From Kutzneria sp. 744 (lineage in GTDB: Bacteria; Actinomycetota; Actinomycetes; Mycobacteriales; Pseudonocardiaceae): 64,000 nucleotides of DNA. How positions within the stretch are numbered: position 1 is the first letter of the stretch; each line of letters starts with the position of its first letter. Of the stretch, positions 1 to 7,958 are shown piece after piece. The stretch lies in contig NZ_KK037166.1 of NCBI RefSeq assembly GCF_000568255.1, positions 8,873,506 to 8,937,505 on the forward strand, written 5' to 3'. The notes beneath the pieces were generated by a model, which saw only the letters and a list, made by a program, of their open reading frames with translations, ran no database searches and was not told the DNA's origin. The position numbers were made by a program, and so were the translations under genes.

Positions 1-1
1 C

Positions 2-400
2 GCCGCGTTCGAGGGCGCCGGCATGCGGCTCTATCAGGCCCAGGCCCACATGTTCGCCGGCTCCGTGCTGGAGGACCGCACCGCCGCCATGGCCGAATTC
101 GGCCGGGCCAAGGCTTTGTTCGGCGCCTGCGGGGCGGAACCGCTGTTCCGGCAGGCGGAGATCCACCAGCGCCGGGTCGGCGGCCGCACCCGCAAGCCCA
201 GCCAGGACGGTCCGGTGCAGCTGAGCGACCGTGAGCGCCAGATCGCCGAGCTCGTGGCCGCCGGCCACACCAACCGGCTGATCGCCGAGCAGCTGTTCAT
301 GAGCCCGAAGACCGTCGAGGCGCACCTGTCCCGGATCTTCACCAAGCTCGGCGTGAAGACGCGGGCCGCCGTCGCCGCGGCGTGGAGCCAGGGTTTCTGA
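2..400 (+). CDS. LuxR-family transcriptional regulator, C-terminal part
   Basis: The reading frame is open from the window edge, so only the last ~132 residues are visible. The final ~65 residues form a LuxR-type helix-turn-helix: LSDRERQIAELVAAGHTN, then IAEQLFMSPKTVEAHLSRIF and KLGVKTRAAV, the classic recognition-helix signature. The preceding segment is helical and alanine-rich, as in the TPR-like middle of large ATP-dependent LuxR (LAL) regulators, but the N-terminal half that would show an ATPase is outside the window. An ABC exporter follows 35 bp downstream on the same strand, so it is a possible target; that link is only inferred from position. Confidence 0.9.
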   Translation, partial: AAFEGAGMRLYQAQAHMFAGSVLEDRTAAMAEFGRAKALFGACGAEPLFRQAEIHQRRVGGRTRKPSQDGPVQLSDRERQIAELVAAGHTNRLIAEQLFMSPKTVEAHLSRIFTKLGVKTRAAVAAAWSQGF

Positions 401-435
401 GAGTGCTGTCAGGACGGTCGTAGCACTCTACGGTC

Positions 436-1338
436 GTGATTGAAGTCAACGGTGTGACCAAACGGTACGGGGCGAAGGTCGCTGTCGACGACCTGTCGTT
501 CACTGTGCGACCGGGCGCGGTGACCGGCTTCCTCGGCCCCAACGGGGCCGGGAAATCCACCACCATGCGCATGATTCTGGGGCTGGACCGGCCAACCTCC
601 GGCGACGTGCTGGTGAACGGCCGGCACTACGCCGAGCACGCCGCGCCGCTGCGGGAGGTCGGCGCGCTGCTGGAGGCCAAGGCCGTCCACACCGGACGGT
701 CCGCGTACCACCACCTGCTGGCGATGGCCCTGACCCACGGCATTCCGCGCCGTCGGGTCGAGGAGGTCATCGACCTGGTCGGTCTGCGCGAGGTGGCCCG
801 CAAGCGGGTCGGCGGCTTCTCGCTGGGCATGGGGCAGCGGCTGGGCGTCGCCGCCGCGCTGCTGGGCGATCCGGCGACGTTGATCCTGGACGAACCCGTC
901 AACGGGCTCGATCCAGAAGGCGTGCGCTGGATCCGGAACCTGCTGCGGTCGCTGGCGTCCGAGGGGCGGACGGTTTTCGTCTCCTCGCACCTGATGAGCG
1001 AGATGGCGCTGACCGCCGACCACCTGATCGTCGTCGGCCGGGGCAAGTTGATCGCCAATGCCTCGATGGCCGAGTTCACCGCCATGATGGACGCGAGCGT
1101 CCGGGTCCGCGCCCGTGAGGCGGAGGAGCTGCGGGAGCGGCTCGTCGGCCCGGGTGTGACCGTGGAGCTCATCGCGCCCGATGTGTTGCAGGTGCACGGC
1201 ATGGACAGCTCGGCCATCGGCCTGGTCGCCTGTCGGCACGCCATCGCCCTCGACGAGCTCACGCCCGTCACCGCGTCGCTTGAGGACGCGTTCATGGACA
1301 TGACCAAGGACGCGGTCGAATACCGGGAGGCGTCATGA
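436..1338 (+). CDS. ABC transporter ATP-binding protein (drug/antibiotic exporter type)
   Basis: A 300-residue cytoplasmic ATPase of an ABC-2 exporter. Walker A is GPNGAGKST (near residue 35), the signature loop is FSLGMGQRLGVA, and Walker B is LILDEPVNGLDP followed by the switch histidine in FVSSHLMSEM. The length and the ~80-residue C-terminal tail match the CcmA/DrrA-type family. The GTG start is the first in-frame start after the upstream stop and gives the usual MIEVNGVTKRYG opening strand. It overlaps the permease gene by 4 bp (ATGA), so the two are translationally coupled. The substrate cannot be read from the sequence. Confidence 0.93.
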   Translation: MIEVNGVTKRYGAKVAVDDLSFTVRPGAVTGFLGPNGAGKSTTMRMILGLDRPTSGDVLVNGRHYAEHAAPLREVGALLEAKAVHTGRSAYHHLLAMALTHGIPRRRVEEVIDLVGLREVARKRVGGFSLGMGQRLGVAAALLGDPATLILDEPVNGLDPEGVRWIRNLLRSLASEGRTVFVSSHLMSEMALTADHLIVVGRGKLIANASMAEFTAMMDASVRVRAREAEELRERLVGPGVTVELIAPDVLQVHGMDSSAIGLVACRHAIALDELTPVTASLEDAFMDMTKDAVEYREAS

Positions 1339-2171
1339 CCGCCGTGGCCTCGAAGCCCGTTGCTGCGCGCACCGCACTGCCCGACAGCGTGCGCGTGACC
1401 CTCCCGCGCGTGCTGCGCGCGGAATGGTCCAAGTTCTGGTCGCTGCGCTCGTCCTACTTCGCGCTCGGCGGCATGGTGCTGGCCATGATCGTCTTCGGCG
1501 GGCTGTTCGCCCTCGTGACCGCCAACCAGTACCCCACCATGCCGCCCGCGCGGCAGGCGGCGATCGACCCGGCGCAGGTCAGCCTGCGGGGATACGCCAT
1601 CGCCCAGCTGGTCATCGGCGTGCTCGGCGTGCTGGTCGTGACCGGCGAGTACGCCACCGGCATGATCCGCTCCAGCATCGCCGCCGCGCCACGCCGCTGG
1701 CCCGTGCTGGTCGGCAAGGCCGTCATCTTCGCCGGCATCACCCTGGTCGTGACCGAGATCGCCTCGTTCGCCGCGTTCTTCGTCGGTCAGGCCTTCCTGG
1801 CCAGCCAGCACCTCGACGTCGGCCTCGGTGCCGACGGCGTGTTGCGGGGCGTCGTCGGGACCGGGCTGTACCTGACCGTCGTCGGGCTGGTCGGCACCGG
1901 CATCGGCTTCGTGCTGCGCAGCACCGCCGGGGCCGTCGCCACCCTGTTCGGGCTGCTGCTCGTCCTGCCCGTGTTGGGCGAGGCGCTGCCGTCCGACTGG
2001 GGCGACAAGATCAACCCGTACCTGCCCAGCAACGCCGGGCAGCAGGTGTTGGTCGTCCATCCCGACGCCGCCGCCACCCTCGGCCCGTGGGCCGGTTTCG
2101 CGGTGTTCTGCGGGTATGCGCTGCTCGCCCTGCTCGTCGGCGGTTACCTGCTGCGACGACGCGACGCGTGA
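1335..2171 (+). CDS. ABC-2 type transporter permease
   Basis: A 278-residue membrane protein coupled to the ATPase upstream by an ATGA overlap. About six hydrophobic segments are visible: one near residues 45-65, one following SLRGYAIAQLVIGVLGVLVV, two between residues 125 and 200, one beginning GAVATLFGLLLVLPVL, and a last one ending in LLVGGYLLRRRD. The motif VTGEYATGMIRSS is typical of the ABC-2 permease family used by DrrB-like exporters. It would form the membrane channel for the preceding ATPase. The substrate is unknown. Confidence 0.9.
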   Translation: MTAVASKPVAARTALPDSVRVTLPRVLRAEWSKFWSLRSSYFALGGMVLAMIVFGGLFALVTANQYPTMPPARQAAIDPAQVSLRGYAIAQLVIGVLGVLVVTGEYATGMIRSSIAAAPRRWPVLVGKAVIFAGITLVVTEIASFAAFFVGQAFLASQHLDVGLGADGVLRGVVGTGLYLTVVGLVGTGIGFVLRSTAGAVATLFGLLLVLPVLGEALPSDWGDKINPYLPSNAGQQVLVVHPDAAATLGPWAGFAVFCGYALLALLVGGYLLRRRDA

Positions 2172-2175
2172 GGTC

Positions 2176-2352
2176 CTAGGACGGTCGCCGGTTGGCCCAC
2201 GAGTCGCCGAGCAGGATCAGCCCGGCGATGGCCACCGGCACCAGCGCGAACACCACCAGGTCGCTGATGACGAGCACGACCGCCACGATCACCAGCGGCA
2301 CGACCGCCAGGAAGCAGAACGGGTCCAGCGGCCCGAACCGGTTACCGGCCAT
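2176..2352 (-). CDS. Small two-helix membrane protein (58 aa)
   Basis: Read on the minus strand this gives a 58-residue protein beginning MAGNRFGPLDPFCFLAVV and ending LGDSWANRRPS. Two hydrophobic stretches (about residues 13-29 and 31-48) form a likely helical hairpin. The ATG is preceded by GGAG at 6-9 bp, and codon third positions are almost all G or C, which supports coding. The stop lies 5 bp from the end of the convergent ABC permease gene. I recall similar short membrane proteins in actinomycetes but know no function. Confidence 0.6.
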   Translation of the reverse strand: MAGNRFGPLDPFCFLAVVPLVIVAVVLVISDLVVFALVPVAIAGLILLGDSWANRRPS

Positions 2353-2575
2353 GGACCGCTCCGGAGGCGGTGCGATGAGTGACGATCACACCGAGAGAGT
2401 AGTGATGTCTTCCTGAGGACGCGCAGCCGCACCGCATTCCCACGCTCGGCGCAGGTACCGGCACCGTCCGTGAGGCCCGCACCGCCGTTCCGGTGGCGCA
2501 GTTCACCTCGCGTTTGGCCGCCGGTCGTCACCGGGTACGCGATACGCATCCCCCCGGAAGAGCGGAGCCGAGCCC

Positions 2576-2740
2576 ATGACCACCCTGCACCAGCGTGTCC
2601 GTCGACCCACCTACCGCACCCGCCCCGTCGAGGACGGCCTCGACATCGGCGCCTGCCGCTGCTCCCGCGTCACCGACTCCCTCGGCCGGCGCATCCTGCA
2701 CCGCCGCTACACCTGCACCGGCCGCGACGCCCGCTCCTGA
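2576..2740 (+). CDS. Small cysteine-containing protein, unknown (54 aa)
   Basis: An ATG with a GGAG ribosome site about 8 bp upstream opens a 54-residue frame, MTTLHQRVRRPTYRT... to ...RDARS. Nearly every third codon position is C or G, far above chance for a non-coding frame. The protein is basic and carries CRCS and a later TCT cysteine, which could bind metal, but no family is recognised. It stands alone between the exporter block and the insertion sequence. Confidence 0.45.
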   Translation: MTTLHQRVRRPTYRTRPVEDGLDIGACRCSRVTDSLGRRILHRRYTCTGRDARS

Positions 2741-2883
2741 GGCCCGGCAGTGCGCCCTGATGGGGGCCGACGCGCACGGATCCGCAGCGCCGGCCCCCAT
2801 AGGGGCGCTACTGGCGACGTTCTACGCCTTTGACCTGCCGTTTCCCGCCCATCCACAGGCACCGACTTATCCACAGCCACCCT

Positions 2884-2942
2884 GTTGCCTCATGTCAAGA
2901 TGCCCGCTTGGGGGTAGTCGTTGCCTCACGAAGAATGCCCGC
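2884..2942 (+). repeat. Left terminal repeat of the IS (two tandem GTTGCCTCA...GCCCG units)
   Basis: The outer unit starts at 2884 (GTTGCCTCATGTCAAGATGC, continuing CCGC) and the inner unit at 2920 (GTTGCCTCACGAAGAATGCC, continuing CGC), 36 bp apart. The transposase stop codon (2895-2897) lies inside the outer unit. The pair is mirrored at the right end. Confidence 0.8.
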
Positions 2943-4130
2943 GTGGGCGAGGGCGGTGGCGAGGTGGGTGAGGTCGGGGGCGAGGACTTCGTGGGCCAGG
3001 GCGTCACACAGTGCGACGATCTCGCGGCGGAGGGCGGCGGGGTTGAGGCGCTGGTAGTGCTCGCGCAGGGCGTCGGTGTCGACGATGTCGACGGTGGTGT
3101 GGGTCAGGGTGCGTTGGTAGGGGGTTTGGGCGGTGTCGTGTTTCTTGTGGACGGTGGCGCCGTGGCGGGTTTTGGAGATCAGTTTCTGTTGCGGGGTGAA
3201 GAAGTTGATCTGGTCGCGGAGTAGGGCGTAGACGCCGTTGAGTAGGTCGAGTTGGGTCTCGCCGGTGTGGCGGTGGTAGCCGACGGTCTGGCGCACGACT
3301 GACCAGTTCTTCTGTTCGACGTGGGCGCCGTCGTTTTTGTGGCCGGGGCGGGCTCGGGTGAAGGTGATCTCGTGGTCGCGGCAGTAGGTCAGTAGGTGGG
3401 CGTTGATGAACTCGCTGCCGTTGTCGGAGTCGATGCCCAGCACGGGGAACGGGAACCCGGCCACGATCTGGTCGAGGGCGGCTAGGACCCAGACCTCGGC
3501 CTTGTTGCGCACGGCGCGGTTTTCGGTCCAGCCGGTGGCGATGTCGGTGACGGTCAGGGTCCAGGCGTGTTCGCCGGTGGCGTTGCCGCCGTCGTGGCTG
3601 ACCAGGTCGATCTCCACGAAGCCGGGGTGGTCCTCGTCCCAGTCGGCCCAGGTGCGGATGGGAATCTGGGATTTGAGCAGGCTGCCGGGTTTGGTTCGGG
3701 CGCGGCCGTGGGGTTGCCAGCGGGCGCGGTCGGGGGCTAGGCGGCGGTCGATGGTGGCCGCGGACATGCGCGCCAGCTGGTAGCGGATCTCGTCGCTGAT
3801 CGACAGCTCGCCGCAGGCCAGGAGGCGGTCGACGATGTCGGGGAGGAACGGGGCCAGGCGTTTGCCGCAGGGCGCGTCCAGGATCGCCCAGACCTTGCGT
3901 AGTGCCGTGATCACCTCGGGGCTGTACACGGGCTCGCGGGTTTTTCGTTGCGGAACACTGGGTTTCGGTCTGGGTGTGGTGCGCAGGGCTTTGCGGGCGT
4001 GGTCGCGGTGCCAGCCGGTCAACACGCACAATTCGTCCAAGATCCTGGCTTTGTCGGTCTTGGACGCTGATCGGTAGCGCCGGGCCAGCTGCCTGGTCAC
4101 GGCCTCGCGTTCGCTCATCGTCAACCCCAT
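2895..4130 (-). CDS. DDE integrase-core transposase
   Basis: A 411-residue transposase. An N-terminal helical region (EREAVTRQLARRYRSASKTD) with HTH character is followed by an rve/DDE core. Likely catalytic residues are D175 in VEIDLVSHDGG, D236 in GIDSDNGSEF and E272 in HVEQKN. The conserved GHKNDGAHVEQKNW block is typical of a single-ORF family related to retroviral integrase-type transposases. The frame is intact from ATG to a TGA inside the left inverted repeat, so the element may still be active. Confidence 0.88.
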   Translation of the reverse strand: MGLTMSEREAVTRQLARRYRSASKTDKARILDELCVLTGWHRDHARKALRTTPRPKPSVPQRKTREPVYSPEVITALRKVWAILDAPCGKRLAPFLPDIVDRLLACGELSISDEIRYQLARMSAATIDRRLAPDRARWQPHGRARTKPGSLLKSQIPIRTWADWDEDHPGFVEIDLVSHDGGNATGEHAWTLTVTDIATGWTENRAVRNKAEVWVLAALDQIVAGFPFPVLGIDSDNGSEFINAHLLTYCRDHEITFTRARPGHKNDGAHVEQKNWSVVRQTVGYHRHTGETQLDLLNGVYALLRDQINFFTPQQKLISKTRHGATVHKKHDTAQTPYQRTLTHTTVDIVDTDALREHYQRLNPAALRREIVALCDALAHEVLAPDLTHLATALAHAGILREATTTPKRAS

Positions 4131-4180
4131 CGATCACGATGAGTCACCGCTGCTGGTCAAGGTGAGATGCCACGCCGCCC

Positions 4181-4238
4181 GCGGGCATTCCTTCGTGAGG
4201 CAACGACTCATCCTCCCGGGCATTTTCAATGAGTCAAC
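4181..4238 (-). repeat. Right terminal repeat of the IS (inverted copy)
   Basis: Read on the minus strand the outer unit starts at 4238 (GTTGACTCATTGAAAATGCC) and the inner one at 4204 (GTTGCCTCACGAAGGAATGC), 34 bp apart. The inner units of the two ends are nearly identical and the outer ones are diverged. The transposase start lies about 50 bp inside this end, so its promoter probably overlaps the repeat. Confidence 0.8.
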
Positions 4239-4240
4239 GC

Positions 4241-4601
4241 GCCACCCCTCGTCCGAGATCTACTTCGGGCCGGCGTGGGTAGGCTGGGCTTGGGGCGGCC
4301 ACCCCGGGATAGGGCGGGGGCTGTCTTAGTCGTAGGTGGGGCAACGTTGTCTGTCTACGGGGCTGGTGGCTGCTCGCGGGTAGTTCGACTTCGCGGGTTG
4401 ACCCGGGCTGCTGAGAGGTGGCGGGTGCTGCGGCACTGGGCCTTGACCTTGCTGGTCGACCTGGACCCGTACGGGCGCACCGGCATCCACCTGCCGACCG
4501 CGGGCAGCCGGCACAGCAAACACGGGAGATGGCCAAACCTCGCGCGTGGCTGGGCACATCGCCGAAGCATCCCGGCCCGGGCGCGGCCTGACCAGTACGA
4601 A
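4241..4601. other. Non-coding or decayed stretch downstream of the IS
   Basis: About 360 bp with no gene I can support. Open frames exist on both strands, and the protease frame even stays open through here, but none has a recognisable domain and codon usage is mixed. It may be the remains of a gene cut by the insertion, or simply the intergenic tail. Confidence 0.4.
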
Positions 4602-4622
4602 CCCCGCCCGGATGGGGCGGGG
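4602..4622 (-). terminator. Hairpin terminator after the DUF2630 gene
   Basis: CCCCGCCC at 4602-4609 pairs with GGGCGGGG at 4615-4622 across a 5-nt loop. It lies 21 bp beyond the stop of the minus-strand DUF2630 gene. There is no U-rich tail. Confidence 0.55.
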
Positions 4623-4643
4623 CCTGTCCAGAGAACGCCCGCG

Positions 4644-4874
4644 CTACTGGCGGTAGTTCTCGACCTCGCGCGTCGAGCGGGCCGCGGCCTCGTCGGGGTT
4701 GCGGCCGAACTCCTCCTTGGCCCGCCGCTGGCGCAGGAGGTCCCAGCAGCGGTCCAGCTCGGCCTCTACCTGCGCCAACCGTGCGGTGTCCGGCTCGTGG
4801 TGGCCGCGGAGCGTGTGCTCCTCGTCGACCAGCGCCTTGACCCGTCCCAGCACATCGCCGTCGTCCATGAGCAT
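4644..4874 (-). CDS. DUF2630 family protein
   Basis: A 76-residue cytoplasmic protein. MDDGDVLGRVKALVDEEHTL, later LDRCWDLLRQRRAKEEFGRN and PDEAA match the DUF2630 family, small helical proteins of unknown function common in actinomycetes. The ATG at 4874 lies 9 bp after GGAGG; a second ATG at 4868 (giving MDDGD...) is possible. It is divergent from the protease gene with about 100 bp between, and a hairpin follows its stop. Confidence 0.8.
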   Translation of the reverse strand: MLMDDGDVLGRVKALVDEEHTLRGHHEPDTARLAQVEAELDRCWDLLRQRRAKEEFGRNPDEAAARSTREVENYRQ

Positions 4875-4976
4875 ATTCTTACCCCTCCCTTGACAGCCTG
4901 CACTCAGGCTCTCCTCAGGTACGCGAGGTGTAGTGGTGAGGAGCAGCAAAAGCGCCACGGCGTCGAGGAGAGGGCG

Positions 4977-6203
4977 ATGACCCAGCCGTACGGCTACCCG
5001 CAGATGCCGGACCAGGGCGGTTACTTCGGCTACCCGCCCCCGCCCCCACCCCCGCCGCCCCCGCGCCGGACGGGGCGAACGGCGCTGACGGTGGTGCTGG
5101 CGGTGGCGGCTGGGGTCGCGCTGGGCGCGGCGGCCGGCAACTACATCCCGACTTTGTTGCACGGACAGTCACAGGGCTCGCCGTTGGAGCAGTACACGCT
5201 GCCGGGGCAGCCGGGCCGGACCGAGCAGCAGACGCCGGCGGACGGCCAGGGGATCGCCGCCAAGATCGATCCGACGCTGGTCGACATCAACACCACGCTG
5301 GGCTTCCAGCAGGCGCAGGCGGCCGGCACGGGCATCGTGCTGTCGTCCAACGGCCTGGTGCTGACCAACAACCACGTGATCAACGGCGCGACCAGCATCA
5401 GCGCGGTGGACATCGGCAACGGCAAGACGTACCAGGCCTCGGTCGTCGGCTACGACCGGTCGCACGACATCGCGGTCATCCAGCTCCAGAACGCGTCGGG
5501 CCTGGCCGCGGCGCCCATCGGCTCGTCGGCCGGCGTCGCCCAGGGCGACCAGATCCTGGCCATCGGCAACGCGGGCGGCGTCGGCGGCGCACCCAGTGTG
5601 GCTGCCGGCACCGTGACGAGCCTGGAGCAGTCGATCACGGCCTCCAGCGAGGACGGCACGTCGGAGCAGCTCACGGGCCTGATCCAGGTCGCCGCCAACG
5701 TGCAGCCGGGCGACTCGGGCGGGCCGCTGGTGAACTCCGGCGGACAGGTCATCGGCGTCGACACCGCGGCGTCGCAGGGCTTCCAGATGGACCGTGGCGG
5801 GCAGCCGACCGGGGGCGGGCAGGGCTTCGCCATCCCCATCGACCAGGCCATGGCCATCGAGAAGCAGATCGCCGCCCACCAGTCCAGCGCGACCGTGCAC
5901 ATCGGCGACTCCGCCCTGCTCGGCGTGCAGGTCTCGCCGGCCGCGACCGGCCGCGGGCGCCGGGCCCAGGCGGTGAACGGCGCGGTGGTCTCCGGGCTGC
6001 TCGCCAACTCGCCGGCCCAGGCCGCCGGCATCTCCGAGGGTGATGTCGTCACGTCCGTCAACGGCCAGGCCGTCGATTCCCCGAACACCCTGACGACGCT
6101 GCTGACCCAGTTCCACCCCGGCGACCGGGTGTCGGTCGGCGTGTTGTCGGCCGAGGGCCAGCAGACTGTGACCGTGCAACTCGCGAAGGGTCCGGCCCAG
6201 TAG
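4977..6203 (+). CDS. S1C (HtrA/DegP-like) serine protease with PDZ domain
   Basis: A 408-residue membrane-anchored protease. A proline-rich cytoplasmic head (YPPPPPPPPPPRR) leads to one transmembrane segment (TALTVVLAVAAGVALGAAAG). The trypsin-like domain carries the triad His133 (TNNHVI), Asp164 (HDIAVIQL) and Ser247 (GDSGGPLV). The C-terminal ~100 residues form a PDZ domain (LLGVQV..., GDVVTSVNGQAVDSP). This layout is standard for actinobacterial PepD/HtrA proteins that degrade damaged exported proteins. The frame stays open far upstream, but the ATG at 4977 has GAGGAGAGG just before it and gives the conserved MTQPYGYPQ start. Confidence 0.92.
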   Translation: MTQPYGYPQMPDQGGYFGYPPPPPPPPPPRRTGRTALTVVLAVAAGVALGAAAGNYIPTLLHGQSQGSPLEQYTLPGQPGRTEQQTPADGQGIAAKIDPTLVDINTTLGFQQAQAAGTGIVLSSNGLVLTNNHVINGATSISAVDIGNGKTYQASVVGYDRSHDIAVIQLQNASGLAAAPIGSSAGVAQGDQILAIGNAGGVGGAPSVAAGTVTSLEQSITASSEDGTSEQLTGLIQVAANVQPGDSGGPLVNSGGQVIGVDTAASQGFQMDRGGQPTGGGQGFAIPIDQAMAIEKQIAAHQSSATVHIGDSALLGVQVSPAATGRGRRAQAVNGAVVSGLLANSPAQAAGISEGDVVTSVNGQAVDSPNTLTTLLTQFHPGDRVSVGVLSAEGQQTVTVQLAKGPAQ

Positions 6204-6205
6204 CC

Positions 6206-7105
6206 ATGGCTTTCCGCCTGGACACGCCGCTGGTCCTCGACGGCGGGTTGTCCAACCAGCTCGCCGCCGCCGGCCACGACCTGTCCGATCGGCTGTGGTC
6301 GGCACGGCTGCTTCGCGACGATCCGGCGGCCATCGTCGCCGCGCACCGGGCGTATTTCGAAGCCGGCGCGGACATCGCCACCACGGCCAGCTATCAGGCC
6401 TCCTACGCCGGTTTCGGCGACGACGCCCCCGAGCTGCTGCGCCTCAGCGTCCGGCTGGCCCGACAGGCCTCGTTCCAGGCCAACGTCGATCGCCGGCTGT
6501 GGGTGGCCGCCTCGGTCGGCCCTTACGGCGCGGTCCTCGCCGACGGCTCCGAATACCGTGGCCGCTACGGGCTTTCCCACCGGGAACTCGTCGACTTCCA
6601 CCGGCCGCGCATCGAGGTGCTGGCCTCCGCCTCGCCCGATGTCCTGGCCCTGGAGACCATTCCCGATGTCGACGAGGCCGAGGCCCTGCTGACCGTCATC
6701 GCCGACATCGACATCCCGGTCTGGCTCTCCTTCAGCATCGACGGCTCCGTCACCCGCGCCGGCCAGCCCCTGGCCGAGGCCTTCGCCCTGGTCCGTGACG
6801 TGCCCTCGGTTCTGGCCGTCGGCGTCAACTGCTGCGACCCGCTCGACGCCGCGGCCGCCGTTCCGCTGGCCGCCGCCGTCAGCGGCAAGCCCGTCGTCGT
6901 GTACCCCAACAGCGGCGAGGGCTGGGATCCCGTCGCCCGCTCCTGGGACGGCAACCCCACGTTCGACCCCTCGCTCGTCCCCACGTGGATCCGTGACGGC
7001 GCCCTCCTGGTCGGCGGCTGCTGCCAACTGGGCCCCGCCGACATCACCGCCATATCCACCCACGTCAACCCCGGCGAGTCACGCTCTGCGGCACACCGAA
7101 TGTAG
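6206..7105 (+). CDS. mmuM: Homocysteine S-methyltransferase
   Basis: A 299-residue cytoplasmic enzyme of the S-methylmethionine:homocysteine methyltransferase family, forming methionine. The opening LVLDGGLSNQLAAAGHDLSD is diagnostic. The zinc-binding cysteines lie in GVNCCDP and in the GGCC motif near the C-terminus (LLVGGCCQLGP). It starts 3 bp after the protease stop and is probably co-transcribed. The length is normal for the family. Confidence 0.92.
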   Translation: MAFRLDTPLVLDGGLSNQLAAAGHDLSDRLWSARLLRDDPAAIVAAHRAYFEAGADIATTASYQASYAGFGDDAPELLRLSVRLARQASFQANVDRRLWVAASVGPYGAVLADGSEYRGRYGLSHRELVDFHRPRIEVLASASPDVLALETIPDVDEAEALLTVIADIDIPVWLSFSIDGSVTRAGQPLAEAFALVRDVPSVLAVGVNCCDPLDAAAAVPLAAAVSGKPVVVYPNSGEGWDPVARSWDGNPTFDPSLVPTWIRDGALLVGGCCQLGPADITAISTHVNPGESRSAAHRM

Positions 7106-7244
7106 GTTTCAAGCCGCGAGTCCCGCTCTCGGGCAACCATGTGTCGAGTTTCAGACGACACCATCTTGCCGGCCGACTGCACCATTTCGGTGACACGCCA
7201 ACGAATCGTCACCACACCCTCGGCGTCGTCGCCACACTGCGACC
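7106..7244. repeat. Intergenic spacer carrying a GCGAGTCCCGCTCTC element
   Basis: Directly after mmuM stands CCGCGAGTCCCGCTCTCGGG. The same 16-mer CGCGAGTCCCGCTCTC occurs again right after the stop at 43645. No gene is seen in the spacer. Confidence 0.5.
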
Positions 7245-7955
7245 GTGTCCCACGCGTTCGGAGCCATCGCCGAGGCGTATCACCGGCGCCGGTCCGAGAT
7301 CCCGCTCGCCGCCTTCGACTGGCTGGTGCCGCAGCCGTGTCGACGGGCAGTGGAACTCGGTGCGGGCACGGGTATTCAGACGCGCCGCCTCGCTGTCTTC
7401 GCTGACGAGACGCTGGCCGTGGAGCCCGACCCGAACATGCGAGCGGCCTTCGCCGTCGACAACGCGAAGCTGCTCGCCGGCACGGCCGAGAACATCCCGG
7501 TCGACGCCGCCGCCGCGGATCTGGTGGTGGCCTTCGAGTCGTGGCACTGGTTCGCTCAGCCGCAAGCCACGCGCGAGGCGGCGAGGGTTCTCCGCCCCGG
7601 AGGAACCCTTGCCGCAGCTTGGAATCTGCCGCAGATCGACAGCGACTGGACCGAGAGGTTCTGGTGGCCGGTCACGTCGGCCCACGACGAGAACCGCCGG
7701 CCAGGTCGCCTGATCCTGGCGACAAAAGCGCCGTTCGCGACGCCCCAATACCGTGTGCTGCACTGGACCTGGCGTCGCCACATCGACGACCTGGTCGCCC
7801 TGCTCGGCACCTACAGTCGCGTCCTCACGCTGGATCCGGTGGAACGCAAGGAATTCCTCGACCGCCAACGATCAACAGTGCCCGCGGAACCGGACGGCAC
7901 GGTCGACGTCCGGTTCGCCACGGTCTGCTGGCGAACAGTCCACAAGGGAGCATGA
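7245..7955 (+). CDS. Class I SAM-dependent methyltransferase
   Basis: A 236-residue Methyltransf_11-type protein. Motif I is AVELGAGTGIQTRRLA, the acidic loop is LAVEPDPNMRAAF, motif II is ADLVVAFESWHWF and motif III is RVLRPGGTLAAAWNLP. The order fits small-molecule methyltransferases. The GTG start gives the familiar opening SHAFGAIAEAYHRRR. No partner gene reveals the substrate. The lipoprotein gene follows 3 bp later. Confidence 0.85.
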   Translation: MSHAFGAIAEAYHRRRSEIPLAAFDWLVPQPCRRAVELGAGTGIQTRRLAVFADETLAVEPDPNMRAAFAVDNAKLLAGTAENIPVDAAAADLVVAFESWHWFAQPQATREAARVLRPGGTLAAAWNLPQIDSDWTERFWWPVTSAHDENRRPGRLILATKAPFATPQYRVLHWTWRRHIDDLVALLGTYSRVLTLDPVERKEFLDRQRSTVPAEPDGTVDVRFATVCWRTVHKGA

Positions 7956-7958
7956 GTC

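Larger units (their letters stand above)
2883..4240. mobile_element. Complete insertion sequence with 7-bp target duplication
   Basis: The element is about 1.36 kb and holds one transposase gene. GCCACCC occurs at 2876-2882 immediately before it and at 4241-4247 immediately after it, which fits a 7-bp target-site duplication. The ends are imperfect inverted repeats about 60 bp long with an 18-bp perfect core (2916-2933 and 4191-4208). Each end is built of two tandem copies of a GTTGCCTCA...ATGCCCG unit, probably paired transposase-binding sites. The single-ORF rve transposase does not let me name the IS family with confidence. Confidence 0.85.

Noticed and set aside
4275-4976. Upstream extension of the protease frame
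   Set aside because: The frame is open but runs through the DUF2630 gene on the other strand, and the ATG at 4977 has the ribosome site and conserved start.
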